A DNA stretch of 64,000 nucleotides from Bacteroidota bacterium (GTDB taxonomy: Bacteria; Bacteroidota; Bacteroidia; J057; JADKCL01), in NCBI GenBank assembly GCA_016718825.1, contig JADKCL010000065.1, positions 234,241-298,240 on the forward strand, read 5' to 3'. The notes under the pieces were generated by a model that worked only from the letters and a program-made list of their open reading frames with translations, was not told where the DNA came from and did no database searches. Every line of letters starts with the position of its first letter. The first letter of the stretch is position 1. Shown here piece by piece: positions 9,629 to 18,706 of the stretch. Position numbers and translations under genes: made by a program.

Positions 9629-11044
9629 TCAGACTCCCGGAAACATCTTCCCCGGATTCAGAATGCCCTTGGGATCAAACACTTCCTTGATCCGTTTCAT
9701 CAGATCCAGCTCGACATTGGAAAATGGAATGTCCATGTATTCCTTCTGAACGAGGCCGATGCCGTGCTCGCCGCTGAGCGTGCCGCCGAGTGAAACCGTG
9801 TATTCAAAAATCTCCCGAACGGCTTTGTCGGTCCTTTCGGCCCAGTCGCCTACATTTTCCTTGGGTCTTGGAATGTGCACGTGCAGGTTCCCGTCGCCGG
9901 CGTGGCCGAAGCAAAACGCTTCGATCTCGTACTTTTTGGCGGTGGTTTTGATGCATGTCCAGAGTTTGGCGAGTTCGGCGCGGGGCACCACGGTGTCTTC
10001 TTCCTTGATCATGCGGCCCGCGCGGGTGGCTTCACCGATGGTGCGCCGCACTTTCCAGAGCCGATTTTGCTCTTCCGCCGTTTCCGCCAGCAGGATTTCA
10101 CCGCTGTTGAATTGGCTGAGGACGGCATAAATCGCCTCGCATTCGCTCATGATGCGTTCGGGGTGGTTGCCATCGACCTCGATCAGGAGTTGCGCTTCGA
10201 TGCCTTCGGTTTGGAAGGGAAATTCGCCAAGGAAGGCTTGCGCAAGGTCAATGGCTTCCTTTTCCATGAATTCCAATGCCGAAGGCGTGATCCCAGCCCT
10301 GAAAATGGCCGAAACGGCGTCGCAAGCCTGTTCGGCAGACGCAAAAGGCGCCAACATCACCATTTGATGGGTCGGGTGGGGGATGAGCCGCAGGGTCGCC
10401 TCGGTGACGATGCCCAGGGTCCCTTCGCTGCCGACCATCAACTGCGTGAGGTTGTAGCCCGTCGAATTTTTCAATGTCTTGGCGCCCGTGCGAATGATGT
10501 CGCCCGAAGGCAAGACCACTTCAAGATCAAGGACATAGTCCTTGACGATGCCATATTTCACGGCCCTGAGTCCGCCCGAATTCTCCGCGATGTTGCCACC
10601 GATATAGCAACTGCCGCGGCTTGCCGGATCGACGGGATAAAACAGGCCGACGGCCGCGACGGCATCCTGCAAAACCTGCGTGATCACGGCGGGTTGCGTG
10701 GTCACTTGCAGGTTGCGTTCATCGATGTGGAGAATGCGGTTGAGGCGGTCGGTCGCCAGAATGAGACCGCCGTGGACGGCTAACATGCCTCCGCTCAGGC
10801 CCGTGCGAGCGCCCGCAGGCGTGACCACGATGTTGCGCGCATGACAATGGCGCATCACCGCCGCGATTTCTTGCGCATTCGCAGGCTTCACGACCAGGTC
10901 CGGCACAAAATGCAGGTCCTCGGTATAGTCATGGGAATAGGATTCCATGCCTTCGGCGGACTGAATCACAAATTCAGCGCCGACGATGGCGGCAAATGCC
11001 TCAGTGTCTTGCTGTTCGATTTTTTGAAAGGAGCCGATGGCCAT
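9629..11044 (-). CDS. glcD: FAD-linked oxidase, glycolate/D-lactate dehydrogenase type (GlcD-like)
   Basis: 471 aa, the normal length for GlcD/LDHD-type flavoproteins. The FAD-binding type-4 domain shows PAGARTGLSGG (about residue 75-85), the GGNIAENSGGLRAVKYG signature and MVGSEGTLGIVTEA. The C-terminal oxidase domain shows FGHAGDGNLHVHI and LSGEHGIG. It oxidises a 2-hydroxy acid such as glycolate or D-lactate in the cytoplasm and passes electrons to the respiratory chain or a partner subunit. No GlcE/GlcF partner is adjacent, so it may be a stand-alone D-lactate or 2-hydroxyglutarate dehydrogenase. It is transcribed towards the hairpin at 9558. Confidence 0.85.
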   Translation of the reverse strand: MAIGSFQKIEQQDTEAFAAIVGAEFVIQSAEGMESYSHDYTEDLHFVPDLVVKPANAQEIAAVMRHCHARNIVVTPAGARTGLSGGMLAVHGGLILATDRLNRILHIDERNLQVTTQPAVITQVLQDAVAAVGLFYPVDPASRGSCYIGGNIAENSGGLRAVKYGIVKDYVLDLEVVLPSGDIIRTGAKTLKNSTGYNLTQLMVGSEGTLGIVTEATLRLIPHPTHQMVMLAPFASAEQACDAVSAIFRAGITPSALEFMEKEAIDLAQAFLGEFPFQTEGIEAQLLIEVDGNHPERIMSECEAIYAVLSQFNSGEILLAETAEEQNRLWKVRRTIGEATRAGRMIKEEDTVVPRAELAKLWTCIKTTAKKYEIEAFCFGHAGDGNLHVHIPRPKENVGDWAERTDKAVREIFEYTVSLGGTLSGEHGIGLVQKEYMDIPFSNVELDLMKRIKEVFDPKGILNPGKMFPGV

Positions 11045-11083
11045 TGAAGGAAGTATTTGCTGGCAAAATTACGCCCGTTTCCC

Positions 11084-11497
11084 TCACTCCAGCAAAAACC
11101 GTGCAATCTCCTCCGGCGTCGGGATGCGGCAGGTTTCCTTTTGGCCGAACCAGCGGTAGCGGTTGTTGGCAATGATCTTGTAGAAAAAGTCCCGGATGAA
11201 AGGCGGAATGATGATCAATCCGTAAGCCAAAAACCAAGGGAAACGCAACAAACGCGCGATCCGCAACGCCGCCGAACTCCGTTTGTAGAGTTTGCCATTC
11301 TGCACCAAATAGACCGTCGAAACTGCATCCGGATCCTCCCCGAATTTTTCCAACAAGGCCCGCCCGGGCGGATTCTGATTCGCCGTAAACAACAAATCGG
11401 GGCGTTTTTCCCATTTCATGATGAAATCCACGGAGGCATTGCAGAGTTCGCAAACACCGTCAAAAATCAGGATGGGGCGATCGGATTCAGTGGCCAT
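11084..11497 (-). CDS. Thiol-disulfide oxidoreductase of the DCC family (DUF393)
   Basis: 137 aa from MATESDRPILIFDG. The DCC signature FDGVCELCN lies near the N-terminus with the CxxC pair, followed by STVYLVQNGKLYKRSSAAL and RYRWFG, all typical of DUF393. The ATG at 11497 shares one base with the stop codon of the upstream HTTM-type membrane protein, so translation is coupled. A longer upstream start is possible but would overlap that gene. DCC and HTTM domains are often neighbours or fused, which supports a joint function in membrane redox chemistry; the exact reaction is unknown. Confidence 0.8.
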   Translation of the reverse strand: MATESDRPILIFDGVCELCNASVDFIMKWEKRPDLLFTANQNPPGRALLEKFGEDPDAVSTVYLVQNGKLYKRSSAALRIARLLRFPWFLAYGLIIIPPFIRDFFYKIIANNRYRWFGQKETCRIPTPEEIARFLLE

Positions 11498-13332
11498 TAT
11501 TTCGGGACTTGCAATTTTTGGATCAAACTGTCGGAAAGATAACGCCATTCGCCCTGAATCAACTGCATTTCGCCCAAATGGGTTTCAGCAATGAGTTTTC
11601 CGTGGGCATCGGGATCGAGGGGATATTCACGGATCACGACTTGGGCAGAGGTGGCTGTTTGCAAAATGGGAACCTCAGTGCGCCAGCGCAACCAACATTG
11701 CAAGATGGCTTCATTGGCTTTGCCAGGTTCGTACTCCAAGGCGGTGACAATACGTTCAGCCATCGGCAGGATATTTTCCTTTCTGAATTTGATCGCTTTA
11801 GCTTCTTGGTCAAGGTCTAAAGTTGTTCCTTGGGCCGTGACAGGTATAAACCAGCCGTATTTCACGGTTGATCCGCGTAAAAACGAATAGGTGGGATAGG
11901 CGGAAAAAGGCCAACTGTGAATCCCGAAGGCGCCGCAGGTCCAGTTGAGCGTGATCAACACCGCACTTGTCGCAACACTGACCCGAAGCCATCTTGCCGC
12001 CGATAGTTTTCTAAACGCTGTGGAAGGCCTGAGGGGGAATTTTTTTCGCAAACGGAGTAGCCACCGACCGCGTTGGATACGTGGCGAACGGTTCCAGACA
12101 ATATCCACAACTGCCCAAACCAAAAGGCCCGGAATGATTTGGGAAGCTCCGACAAAAATTCCAAGATTCATGACCGCAAGGATCAACAAAAGCCAGGCGA
12201 GCCAACGTCGTTGCCGTTGCCGAAACCATTTCACCCATCGCTCCACTGAAAAGTAGGAGAGATGCGCCGTTTTCAAGTATGTGAAGTCGATTTTTAGAAA
12301 ATAGCCGTTCAGATTGTGGAAAAGAACCGCTTCCCAAGCAGCAGCACGCCGTCCGCGAGGGGTCAGGATCATCAGCGGATATGCCAATTCGAAGAGAATA
12401 ACCCCCAACGCCGCGACATTGCAAAGCAGAGGCCATTGATCCACACGCACCCAAGGTACGTCATTGAATTGCTCCAACCATTCCGTCCGTAGAAGATTGA
12501 CCGGGTTGTCGCTCAATGCCCAAAAGAATCCAACTTCGTAGAGTTTGCGGAAGCCGCTAAAGAAATATACGCCCGCCAACGTCAATGTGATGGCACGTAA
12601 TACAAGCCCATGTGCCAAATCCGGTTGCTTGGATATCCTGATGCCTCTGATGCGTGCAAAAATGCCGTCCAAGGACCAAACATGATAGTTGGGGGCAAAG
12701 GCCAAAATTACTGTGATCCAAAAGAAAAATTGGTAGTGGCTGAGTTTCCCATAGAACTGCGGCACTCCAAAAAGGTAAAATACAAGCGGAATGAGCATGA
12801 TCAGGGACATACGGGTGAAAATACCCAAGGTCGCCATGCCGCTCAGCAGTATTCCCAAAGCCAAGGCAATGTTGTAAAGCGTGGGCGAGATGGGAAGGAT
12901 GTCGATGAGCCACCCGACAAAGGGGAGGGGCTGTCGCGCCGCGTGGGGAAGCGCTGCCAATGGCGCCCAATATTGCGGCACATAAAAAATGAAATGCGTG
13001 AAGATGACGCTGCAAAGCAGTATCCGCATCATCGCCACCGTGTAGGGAGAGCCGGATTCGAAAAAAAAGCATTTGATCCTATAAGCCCAAAGGCGCCGAT
13101 GCAACACAATGGAAAGGCCAAGGTGCCCGCCTAAAGTCACAAGAAAGAACCGGCTCAGACGGAGTTGATGGTAGAAAAAGCGTTCAGGTTCTGGATAAAG
13201 TAGCCCCCACCACCAGTACAGCAACAAGAAACCAATGAAATAGGAGCCAAATAGAAGAAGGTGCCAACGCATCGTCCTTTTCCAGACCCCCTCTTTTTCA
13301 GGATCTAACGCCGTTGCCTTCCAATCCATCAT
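11497..13332 (-). CDS. HTTM-type polytopic membrane protein (vitamin K carboxylase-related)
   Basis: 611 aa with about ten hydrophobic segments in the first 400 residues. Features include AMMRILLCSVIFTHFIFYVP, a LSHYQFFFWITVILAFAPNYHVWSLD-type region, a FSGFRKLYEVGFFW segment and ELAYPLMILTPRGRRAA. This arrangement is typical of HTTM domains (horizontally transferred transmembrane, related to gamma-carboxylase). The last ~180 residues are soluble after another membrane pair. Its start overlaps the stop of the LURP-type gene upstream (ATGATG/TGA), and its stop overlaps the DCC gene, so three genes form a tight operon. A function in membrane redox or lipid modification is inferred only. Confidence 0.7.
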   Translation of the reverse strand: MMDWKATALDPEKEGVWKRTMRWHLLLFGSYFIGFLLLYWWWGLLYPEPERFFYHQLRLSRFFLVTLGGHLGLSIVLHRRLWAYRIKCFFFESGSPYTVAMMRILLCSVIFTHFIFYVPQYWAPLAALPHAARQPLPFVGWLIDILPISPTLYNIALALGILLSGMATLGIFTRMSLIMLIPLVFYLFGVPQFYGKLSHYQFFFWITVILAFAPNYHVWSLDGIFARIRGIRISKQPDLAHGLVLRAITLTLAGVYFFSGFRKLYEVGFFWALSDNPVNLLRTEWLEQFNDVPWVRVDQWPLLCNVAALGVILFELAYPLMILTPRGRRAAAWEAVLFHNLNGYFLKIDFTYLKTAHLSYFSVERWVKWFRQRQRRWLAWLLLILAVMNLGIFVGASQIIPGLLVWAVVDIVWNRSPRIQRGRWLLRLRKKFPLRPSTAFRKLSAARWLRVSVATSAVLITLNWTCGAFGIHSWPFSAYPTYSFLRGSTVKYGWFIPVTAQGTTLDLDQEAKAIKFRKENILPMAERIVTALEYEPGKANEAILQCWLRWRTEVPILQTATSAQVVIREYPLDPDAHGKLIAETHLGEMQLIQGEWRYLSDSLIQKLQVPK

Positions 13333-13916
13333 TCCTTGAGGACCAAGTCAATGCACATGACCGAGGCGATGATCAATTGCCGCATCGGATCATTGGGTGC
13401 GACCGACGGTTCGATCGAAAGCATGTAGTTGTCTGCGGTGGTGAAAAGCTCTTTGCCGAATCCCGCCCATTTTTTGGTGACCCGCGCAAATTGCTGATTG
13501 TCTCTTTCGAAGGTGAAGTCCCAGCTTGTCCATTTGCCGCGCAATGTGCACATCAGGCTGCCATCGGGTGCGAGCAAGTCAAATTTGCCGCCGATCGACA
13601 GCATTTTCTGCCGGAAAGTTCCCACCAATTGGCCGTTTTCGTCAAAAACCTCCACCACCGAACGGAAAAAGGTCCATCCACGTTTGACCGTGATCAACGT
13701 CTTCCCTTCCGGCGTTTTGATGTCGATCGCAAATGGCGTCATCCGTTTGTAGTCGGAAAAACGCAGCATTTTGGTAAAAAATGGCATGTTCTCCTCTCGG
13801 CAAATGAGGATGATCGCTTTGGATTCGGGATCGAGAATGTCAAAGTTCTTGGAGGCTTTGAACATGCCCACATGCTCCTTGACAAAAAACATGCTGCGGT
13901 TGAGAATGGGATTCAT
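13329..13916 (-). CDS. LURP-one/scramblase-like protein
   Basis: 195 aa from the ATG at 13916; the frame extends further upstream but inside the M42 gene. It has the Tubby-like beta pattern of LURP-one-related proteins: N-terminal FFVKEHVGMFKASKNFDILD, then paired strands such as TPEGKTLITVKRGWTFFRSVVEVFDENG, GKFDLLAPDG and GKWTSWDFTF. Members are thought to bind membranes or lipids; the bacterial role is unknown. It is the first gene of the operon with HTTM and DCC, overlapping the next start by 4 bases and lying 10 bases after the M42 peptidase stop, so the peptidase may be co-transcribed too. Confidence 0.65.
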   Translation of the reverse strand: MNPILNRSMFFVKEHVGMFKASKNFDILDPESKAIILICREENMPFFTKMLRFSDYKRMTPFAIDIKTPEGKTLITVKRGWTFFRSVVEVFDENGQLVGTFRQKMLSIGGKFDLLAPDGSLMCTLRGKWTSWDFTFERDNQQFARVTKKWAGFGKELFTTADNYMLSIEPSVAPNDPMRQLIIASVMCIDLVLKE

Positions 13917-13926
13917 AGGAATAAAC

Positions 13927-14997
13927 TTAGTCGAAATAACTGAATTTTTGGCCGTTTTCGAGGCTGAGGACAAAGTTGTGCATGAAGTTGACTGTCGCTT
14001 CGACGTCGTCTTTGTGTACCATTTCCACGGTCGTGTGCATGTAGCGCAGGGGCACGGAGACAAGCGCAGAGGCCACGCCCGTATGCGAGTAGGCGAAGGC
14101 ATCGGTGTCGGTTCCCGTTGCACGGCTCGCGGCATCGTATTGGAAGGCAATTTCCTTGTCCTTGGCCACCCCGACGAGGTGGGCCAACAACTTGTTGTGC
14201 ACCGCAGGGCCGATCATCAGCACGGGGCCACGGCCGCAGCGAATGTCGCCGTTTTCGAATTTGTCGACCATCGGGGTCGAGGTATCGTGGGTCACGTCGG
14301 TGACCAATGCCACGTCGGGACGAAGGCGCTCGGCAATCATTTGCGCGCCGCGCATCCCCACTTCCTCCTGCACCGAATTTACAAAATACAAGGTATAGTC
14401 AGGCCGTTGACGGGCTTCGTGCAGCCTGCGGGCGACTTCGGCGATCATAAATCCGCCCAAGCGGTTGTCCAGGGCGCGGCCTGTGAAGTAGCGGTCGTTC
14501 AGAATCTGAAATTCCTCGTCAAACAAAACCACAGAACCGGTGTGGATACCCATGGCGCGGACTTCGGCTTCGTTGGCAGCACCTACGTCGATGAAGATGT
14601 TGGTGAGTTTGGGCGTTTCCTCACGGCCTTTGGTGCGGGTATGGATGGCAGGCCAACCAAAAAGGCCCTTGACGATGCCGTTGTCCCCGAAAATGGTGAC
14701 GCGTTTGGACGGGGCGATGATATGGTCGCTGCCGCCGTTGCGCTTCACGTAGATGAAGCCATCTGTGGTGATATGGCTCACAAACCAGGAAATTTCGTCG
14801 GCATGCGCCGCCAAAACCACCTTGTAGCTTGCGCCGGGATTGACCACCGCGACGGCGTTCCCGTAGGTGTCGGTGATAAATTCATCGACATAAGGACGCA
14901 TGTAATCCATCCAGATTTTCTGGCCCTGGGATTCAAACCCCGTCGGTGCGGGGTTATTCAAGTAGCGCGTAAGGAAGTCCAGACTTTTTTCGTCCAT
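13927..14997 (-). CDS. M42-family aminopeptidase
   Basis: 356 aa, the usual length for M42 (glutamyl aminopeptidase/endoglucanase-like) metallopeptidases. Zinc ligands and catalytic residues are recognisable: AAHADEIS (His and Asp), GRALDNR (bridging Asp), VQEEVGMRGA (general-base Glu and Glu ligand), VTDVTHD (Asp) and LRYMHTTVE (His). It removes N-terminal residues from peptides in the cytoplasm, usually as a tetrahedral dodecamer. It lies just upstream of the LURP/HTTM/DCC operon on the same strand (10-base gap). Confidence 0.88.
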   Translation of the reverse strand: MDEKSLDFLTRYLNNPAPTGFESQGQKIWMDYMRPYVDEFITDTYGNAVAVVNPGASYKVVLAAHADEISWFVSHITTDGFIYVKRNGGSDHIIAPSKRVTIFGDNGIVKGLFGWPAIHTRTKGREETPKLTNIFIDVGAANEAEVRAMGIHTGSVVLFDEEFQILNDRYFTGRALDNRLGGFMIAEVARRLHEARQRPDYTLYFVNSVQEEVGMRGAQMIAERLRPDVALVTDVTHDTSTPMVDKFENGDIRCGRGPVLMIGPAVHNKLLAHLVGVAKDKEIAFQYDAASRATGTDTDAFAYSHTGVASALVSVPLRYMHTTVEMVHKDDVEATVNFMHNFVLSLENGQKFSYFD

Positions 14998-15157
14998 ATT
15001 GATTCAGGAATACATGTAAAAATATAGAAGTGCGGCCACTGCGCGCGATCCTCTTTACCATCCAACCGCAAAGTCCCCCTCACGGTTGAACATGCCCGCT
15101 CGCGGAACAGGCGCCGACGCAAATTACCGCAAAGTACACGAGGCAAAACGCTCCACG

Positions 15158-15219
15158 CTCTCAACTCTCAACTCTCCACTCTCAACTTTTCACTCTTCAC
15201 TTTTCACTTTTCACTTCTC
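15158..15219. repeat. CT-rich direct repeat
   Basis: Short direct repeats of tcaactctcaactc turn into ttttcacttttcactt. It is non-coding and sits directly after the stop of the acyl-CoA carboxylase gene, in the spacer before the M42 gene. Confidence 0.55.
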
Positions 15220-16765
15220 AAAGCGGAATATTTCCATGCTTCTTCTTCGGCTGCTTTTCTGCCTTGTTTTCAGCCATTTCGAAGGCGCGGATGAGCTTGG
15301 CTCTTGTGTCTTCGGGCTTGATCACTTCGTCGATGTAGCCGCGGCCTGCCGCGCGGTACGGCGTGGCGAAGATGCGCTCATATTCGGCGACTTTGGCGTT
15401 GAGTGCTGCTGTCGGGTCTTCTGCTTCCGAAATTTCCTTACGGAAAATGATTTCGGCTGCGCCTTTGGCACCCATGACGGCGATTTCTGCCATCGGCCAA
15501 GCGTAGTTCATGTCGGCACCGATATGCTTGGAGTTCATCACGTCGTAGGCCCCGCCGTAGGCTTTGCGCGTGATGACGGTGATGCGCGGCACAGTCGCTT
15601 CGCAGAAGGCATACAGCAACTTCGCACCGTTCGTGATGATGGCATTCCACTCCTGATCCGTTCCCGGCAAGAAGCCCGGCACGTCTTCAAATACCAGCAG
15701 CGGAATGTTGAAGGCATCGCAGAAACGCACAAAACGTGCGCCTTTTTTCGAGGCATTGATGTCCAAAACCCCGGCCAAAACCGAAGGTTGGTTGGCAACG
15801 ATGCCGATGCTGCGACCCGCCAAGCGGGCAAAGCCCACGACAATATTGCCGGCATAGTCGGCATGCACTTCCATGAACGATTCGGTATCACAGACCAATT
15901 CGATCACTTCCTTGATGTCGTAAGGCTGATTGGCGGTTTCCGGAACGATGTTGTTCAGGGCAGGAATTTTTTGGAGGAGGTCGCCTTCAAATGGCAGAAT
16001 CGTTGGTTCTTCCTCACAATTCTGCGGCATATAGCTCAACAGGCGCTTGATGCCGTTGAGGCAGGCGATTTCGTTGGCGTAGGTGAAGTGCGTCACGCCG
16101 CTTTTGGTGGCATGGGTCGATGCTCCGCCGAGTTCTTCGGAGGTCACATCCTCATGCGTCACCGTTTTCACGACGTGCGGGCCGGTCACAAACATATAAG
16201 AGGTCTGCTCGACCATCATGATGAAGTCCGTAATGGCGGGACTGTACACCGCACCACCGGCGCAAGGGCCCATGATGGCAGAAATCTGCGGCACCAATCC
16301 GGAAGCGAGTGTGTTGCGGTAGAAGATGTCGGCATAAGCGCCCAAGGAAACCACGCCTTCCTGAATACGTGCGCCTCCCGAATCGTTGAGTCCGATCACA
16401 GGAGCGCCATTTTTCATCGCCAAGTCCATGATCCGCACGATCTTTTCGGCATGCGCTTCCGAAAGCGATCCGCCGAAGACGGTGAAATCCTGGCTGAAAA
16501 CATAAACCATCCGGCCATTGATCTTGCCAAATCCGGTCACGACACCATCGCCCAAGATGCGCTGCTTTTCCAACCCGAATTCATGGGAGCGGTGCTCGAC
16601 AAATCGGCCAATTTCTTCGAATGTGCCCTTGTCCATGAGCAATTCCAAACGTTCGCGGGCCGTGAGTTTGCCTTTTTTGTGTTGGTCTTCGATCCGTTTT
16701 TCGCCGCCGCCCAAAAGGCTCAGTGCGGTTTTATTTTCAAGCTTTTCAAAGGCTTTTTCGTGCAT
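15218..16765 (-). CDS. pccB: Acyl-CoA (propionyl-CoA type) carboxylase, carboxyltransferase beta subunit
   Basis: 515 aa from MHEKAFEKLENKTALSLLGG; upstream in-frame sequence is probably not translated. The carboxyltransferase family signatures are present: KGKLTARERLELLMDKGTF, FSQDFTVFGGSLSEAHAEKI, GARIQEGVVSLGAYADIF, MGPCAGGAVYSPA, GFLPGTDQEW, VITRKAYGGAYDVM and AWPMAEIAVMGAKGAAEIIF. It carries the carboxyl group from biotin to acetyl- or propionyl-CoA in the cytoplasm. The biotin carboxylase/BCCP alpha partner is not in the window. The specificity residue cannot be read with certainty, so acetyl-CoA or methylcrotonyl-CoA use is possible. Confidence 0.88.
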   Translation of the reverse strand: MHEKAFEKLENKTALSLLGGGEKRIEDQHKKGKLTARERLELLMDKGTFEEIGRFVEHRSHEFGLEKQRILGDGVVTGFGKINGRMVYVFSQDFTVFGGSLSEAHAEKIVRIMDLAMKNGAPVIGLNDSGGARIQEGVVSLGAYADIFYRNTLASGLVPQISAIMGPCAGGAVYSPAITDFIMMVEQTSYMFVTGPHVVKTVTHEDVTSEELGGASTHATKSGVTHFTYANEIACLNGIKRLLSYMPQNCEEEPTILPFEGDLLQKIPALNNIVPETANQPYDIKEVIELVCDTESFMEVHADYAGNIVVGFARLAGRSIGIVANQPSVLAGVLDINASKKGARFVRFCDAFNIPLLVFEDVPGFLPGTDQEWNAIITNGAKLLYAFCEATVPRITVITRKAYGGAYDVMNSKHIGADMNYAWPMAEIAVMGAKGAAEIIFRKEISEAEDPTAALNAKVAEYERIFATPYRAAGRGYIDEVIKPEDTRAKLIRAFEMAENKAEKQPKKKHGNIPL

Positions 16766-16887
16766 CTTGCTGTATTTTTCTAATGAAATTGCCGCAGAAT
16801 GCCATCCTGATGAAGGGAAGTGGCCATCTTGAAGCGGGGCAAAAATACCAAAATTATCGACGTAGCAACGCATTGCTACCGTTCGTT

Positions 16888-17799
16888 TTACACACCTTCG
16901 GGAACGACAATCACGTTGTAACCCAAACATTCTCCGAGGAATTGCCCAGCCGGATCGGAAGGAAAGCACAAGGATCCGCCATGGATTTCTGCCAATTCTT
17001 CCATTCGGGCAGCAATGGCTTTTGGATCGATGCCGGAGCGAATCAATGCTGTACAAAGGGCTGTTAGCGGTAGCGTTTCAGGATTGGGCTCGATTTGAAC
17101 CATCGTTGCAGCAGCTTCGGTCGAACGCATATAAGGTCTTGTCGGTTCGCCGGATTGTCCTTTGACGGGGAACATGGACGATTCCGGGAAAAACCAGAGT
17201 GTTTCCGAAGCTGGAACAAGAAAGCCTTTGTCGCCAAAATTGGCTGCATTGTCCGTTCCCAGAAAGAACCGCGTAGCCCGAACAAAAACATCCTCCTGCC
17301 GGAAATCGACTTTTTCCCAAACCTGTGGTTCCCAATGACTATAATGTTTCCGCATCCAGATGGCGCCACCGATTTGGGGTTCACGGGGCGTCTCCATCAG
17401 CAGGATTTCGCCACTTTTGCCTTTGATTGCGAGGCGTTTGGCTTGCAATTGCATGTCAGAGATGTCGGCAATCGGGAAGGAGAAAGGAACTCCCATGGAG
17501 CGTTTTCCTTCCACATGATCGGCATACAACCTGATTTCGCCACCCTTGCGGCCAACCAGCAAAAACAAGAGAAACAGCAGCACAGCCGCCATCACGAGGA
17601 TATAATCCGTCCAGACAAACGAAGTGGGTTGGGGGACTTTGAGCATCGTGAGCAGCTGCACGATCATGCTGATCAATGCACCAATCAAAAAGAGAATGCG
17701 CAGGCCTGCGAATCCACTTCTTGTGGCGCTTTGGAGTAGGATTTTACCCGAATGGGGCTGTGAATCAGTATTCAGCGGGGAAATGGGAGTCTCAGCCAC
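16888..17799 (-). CDS. Hypothetical membrane protein
   Basis: About 303 aa from a GTG at 17799; an in-frame TTG at 17832 would lengthen it. Two adjacent membrane segments lie near residues 35-55 and 65-85 (LRILFLIGALISMIV and YILVMAAVLLFLLFLLVG). A soluble domain of ~200 residues follows, with strands such as EIRLYADHVEGKRSMGVPF and no recognised motif. The start overlaps the dapF stop by 8 bases, so the two are co-transcribed. The topology resembles PH-domain-like membrane proteins, but I would not assign a function. Confidence 0.6.
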   Translation of the reverse strand: MAETPISPLNTDSQPHSGKILLQSATRSGFAGLRILFLIGALISMIVQLLTMLKVPQPTSFVWTDYILVMAAVLLFLLFLLVGRKGGEIRLYADHVEGKRSMGVPFSFPIADISDMQLQAKRLAIKGKSGEILLMETPREPQIGGAIWMRKHYSHWEPQVWEKVDFRQEDVFVRATRFFLGTDNAANFGDKGFLVPASETLWFFPESSMFPVKGQSGEPTRPYMRSTEAAATMVQIEPNPETLPLTALCTALIRSGIDPKAIAARMEELAEIHGGSLCFPSDPAGQFLGECLGYNVIVVPEGV

Positions 17800-18577
17800 G
17801 ATCAGGGAATGGGATTGAACCTTTGAATACAAAAGTGGCCGGGCCTTGCAGCCACGGGGCCTCGCCTTCAGCCGTATGCACTTTGAGCGTACCGCCGGGC
17901 GTATGCAGCACTTTGACCGAGGGGCTGCCGGGGAAAATCCGGGCGAAGACTTCCGCCACGGCGGTCACGCCGGTTCCGCAGCTCCACGTTTCGTCTTCGA
18001 CCCCGCGCTCGTAAGTGCGCACATGCGCCTCCGCATCCGAAACCGCTTGCACGAAGTTGACATTCGTCCCTTCGATTGTCCAAGGTGCACTGTTGCGGAT
18101 GGCGCGCCCGTGAGCGACCACATCATGCTCAGCGACAGGCGTTCCCAGCAACTGCACATAATGCGGGGAGCCGGTATGAATCCAATAATGATCGTCTTCC
18201 AATTGCTGGAATCCTGTAGGCAGGCCCATTTTGAGCTTCACTTCGTCGGCACTGATCATCGCGACGTGTTCGCCATCGACCGCCAGAAAATCAGCCTCCT
18301 CGGCCACGATTCCAAGGTCGGCCGCAAACCGCACGATGCACCGGCCGCCATTGCCACACATGCTGCTGCGATTGCCATCCGAATTGAAATAATCCATCTC
18401 GAAATCGTAGTGGGCGTGGGCATTGAGCAGGATGACCCCGTCTGCGCCGATACCGAACCTCCGGTGGCAGATGGCCGCAAACCAGGCATTTTCATTGCCC
18501 GTGAGCAGTTGTTTCCGGTTGTCAACGAGGATAAAATCGTTGCCAGTGCCGTGGTATTTATAGAATGGTATTTCCAT
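17792..18577 (-). CDS. dapF: Diaminopimelate epimerase
   Basis: 261 aa from MEIPFYKYHGTGNDFI; the frame extends 17 codons further upstream but this ATG matches the family. Key signatures are GTGNDFILVDNR, SSMCGNGGRC (first catalytic Cys) and ETWSCGTGVTAVAE (second catalytic Cys). It converts LL- to meso-diaminopimelate for lysine and peptidoglycan synthesis in the cytoplasm. It starts divergently 129 bases from the large PNGase F-like gene and is followed by an overlapping membrane protein gene. Confidence 0.95.
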   Translation of the reverse strand: MEIPFYKYHGTGNDFILVDNRKQLLTGNENAWFAAICHRRFGIGADGVILLNAHAHYDFEMDYFNSDGNRSSMCGNGGRCIVRFAADLGIVAEEADFLAVDGEHVAMISADEVKLKMGLPTGFQQLEDDHYWIHTGSPHYVQLLGTPVAEHDVVAHGRAIRNSAPWTIEGTNVNFVQAVSDAEAHVRTYERGVEDETWSCGTGVTAVAEVFARIFPGSPSVKVLHTPGGTLKVHTAEGEAPWLQGPATFVFKGSIPFPDRG

Positions 18578-18706
18578 GTGCTGCAAAACTACGAAATGTC
18601 GCCGCGCCGAAAAATTTGGTTTCTCCACCGTTCAGATTTGGGATTGGAGCGGACTTTTCAGTAATTTAAATCGTTTTAGCAGTGTACTGGATTCAATTTT
18701 TGTGGT

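Noticed and set aside
13771..15027. Plus-strand ORF of 418 codons
   Set aside because: Shadow of the M42 peptidase gene; His/Val-rich composition typical of an antisense reading.
15086..16783. Plus-strand ORF of 565 codons
   Set aside because: Shadow of the acyl-CoA carboxylase gene on the minus strand.
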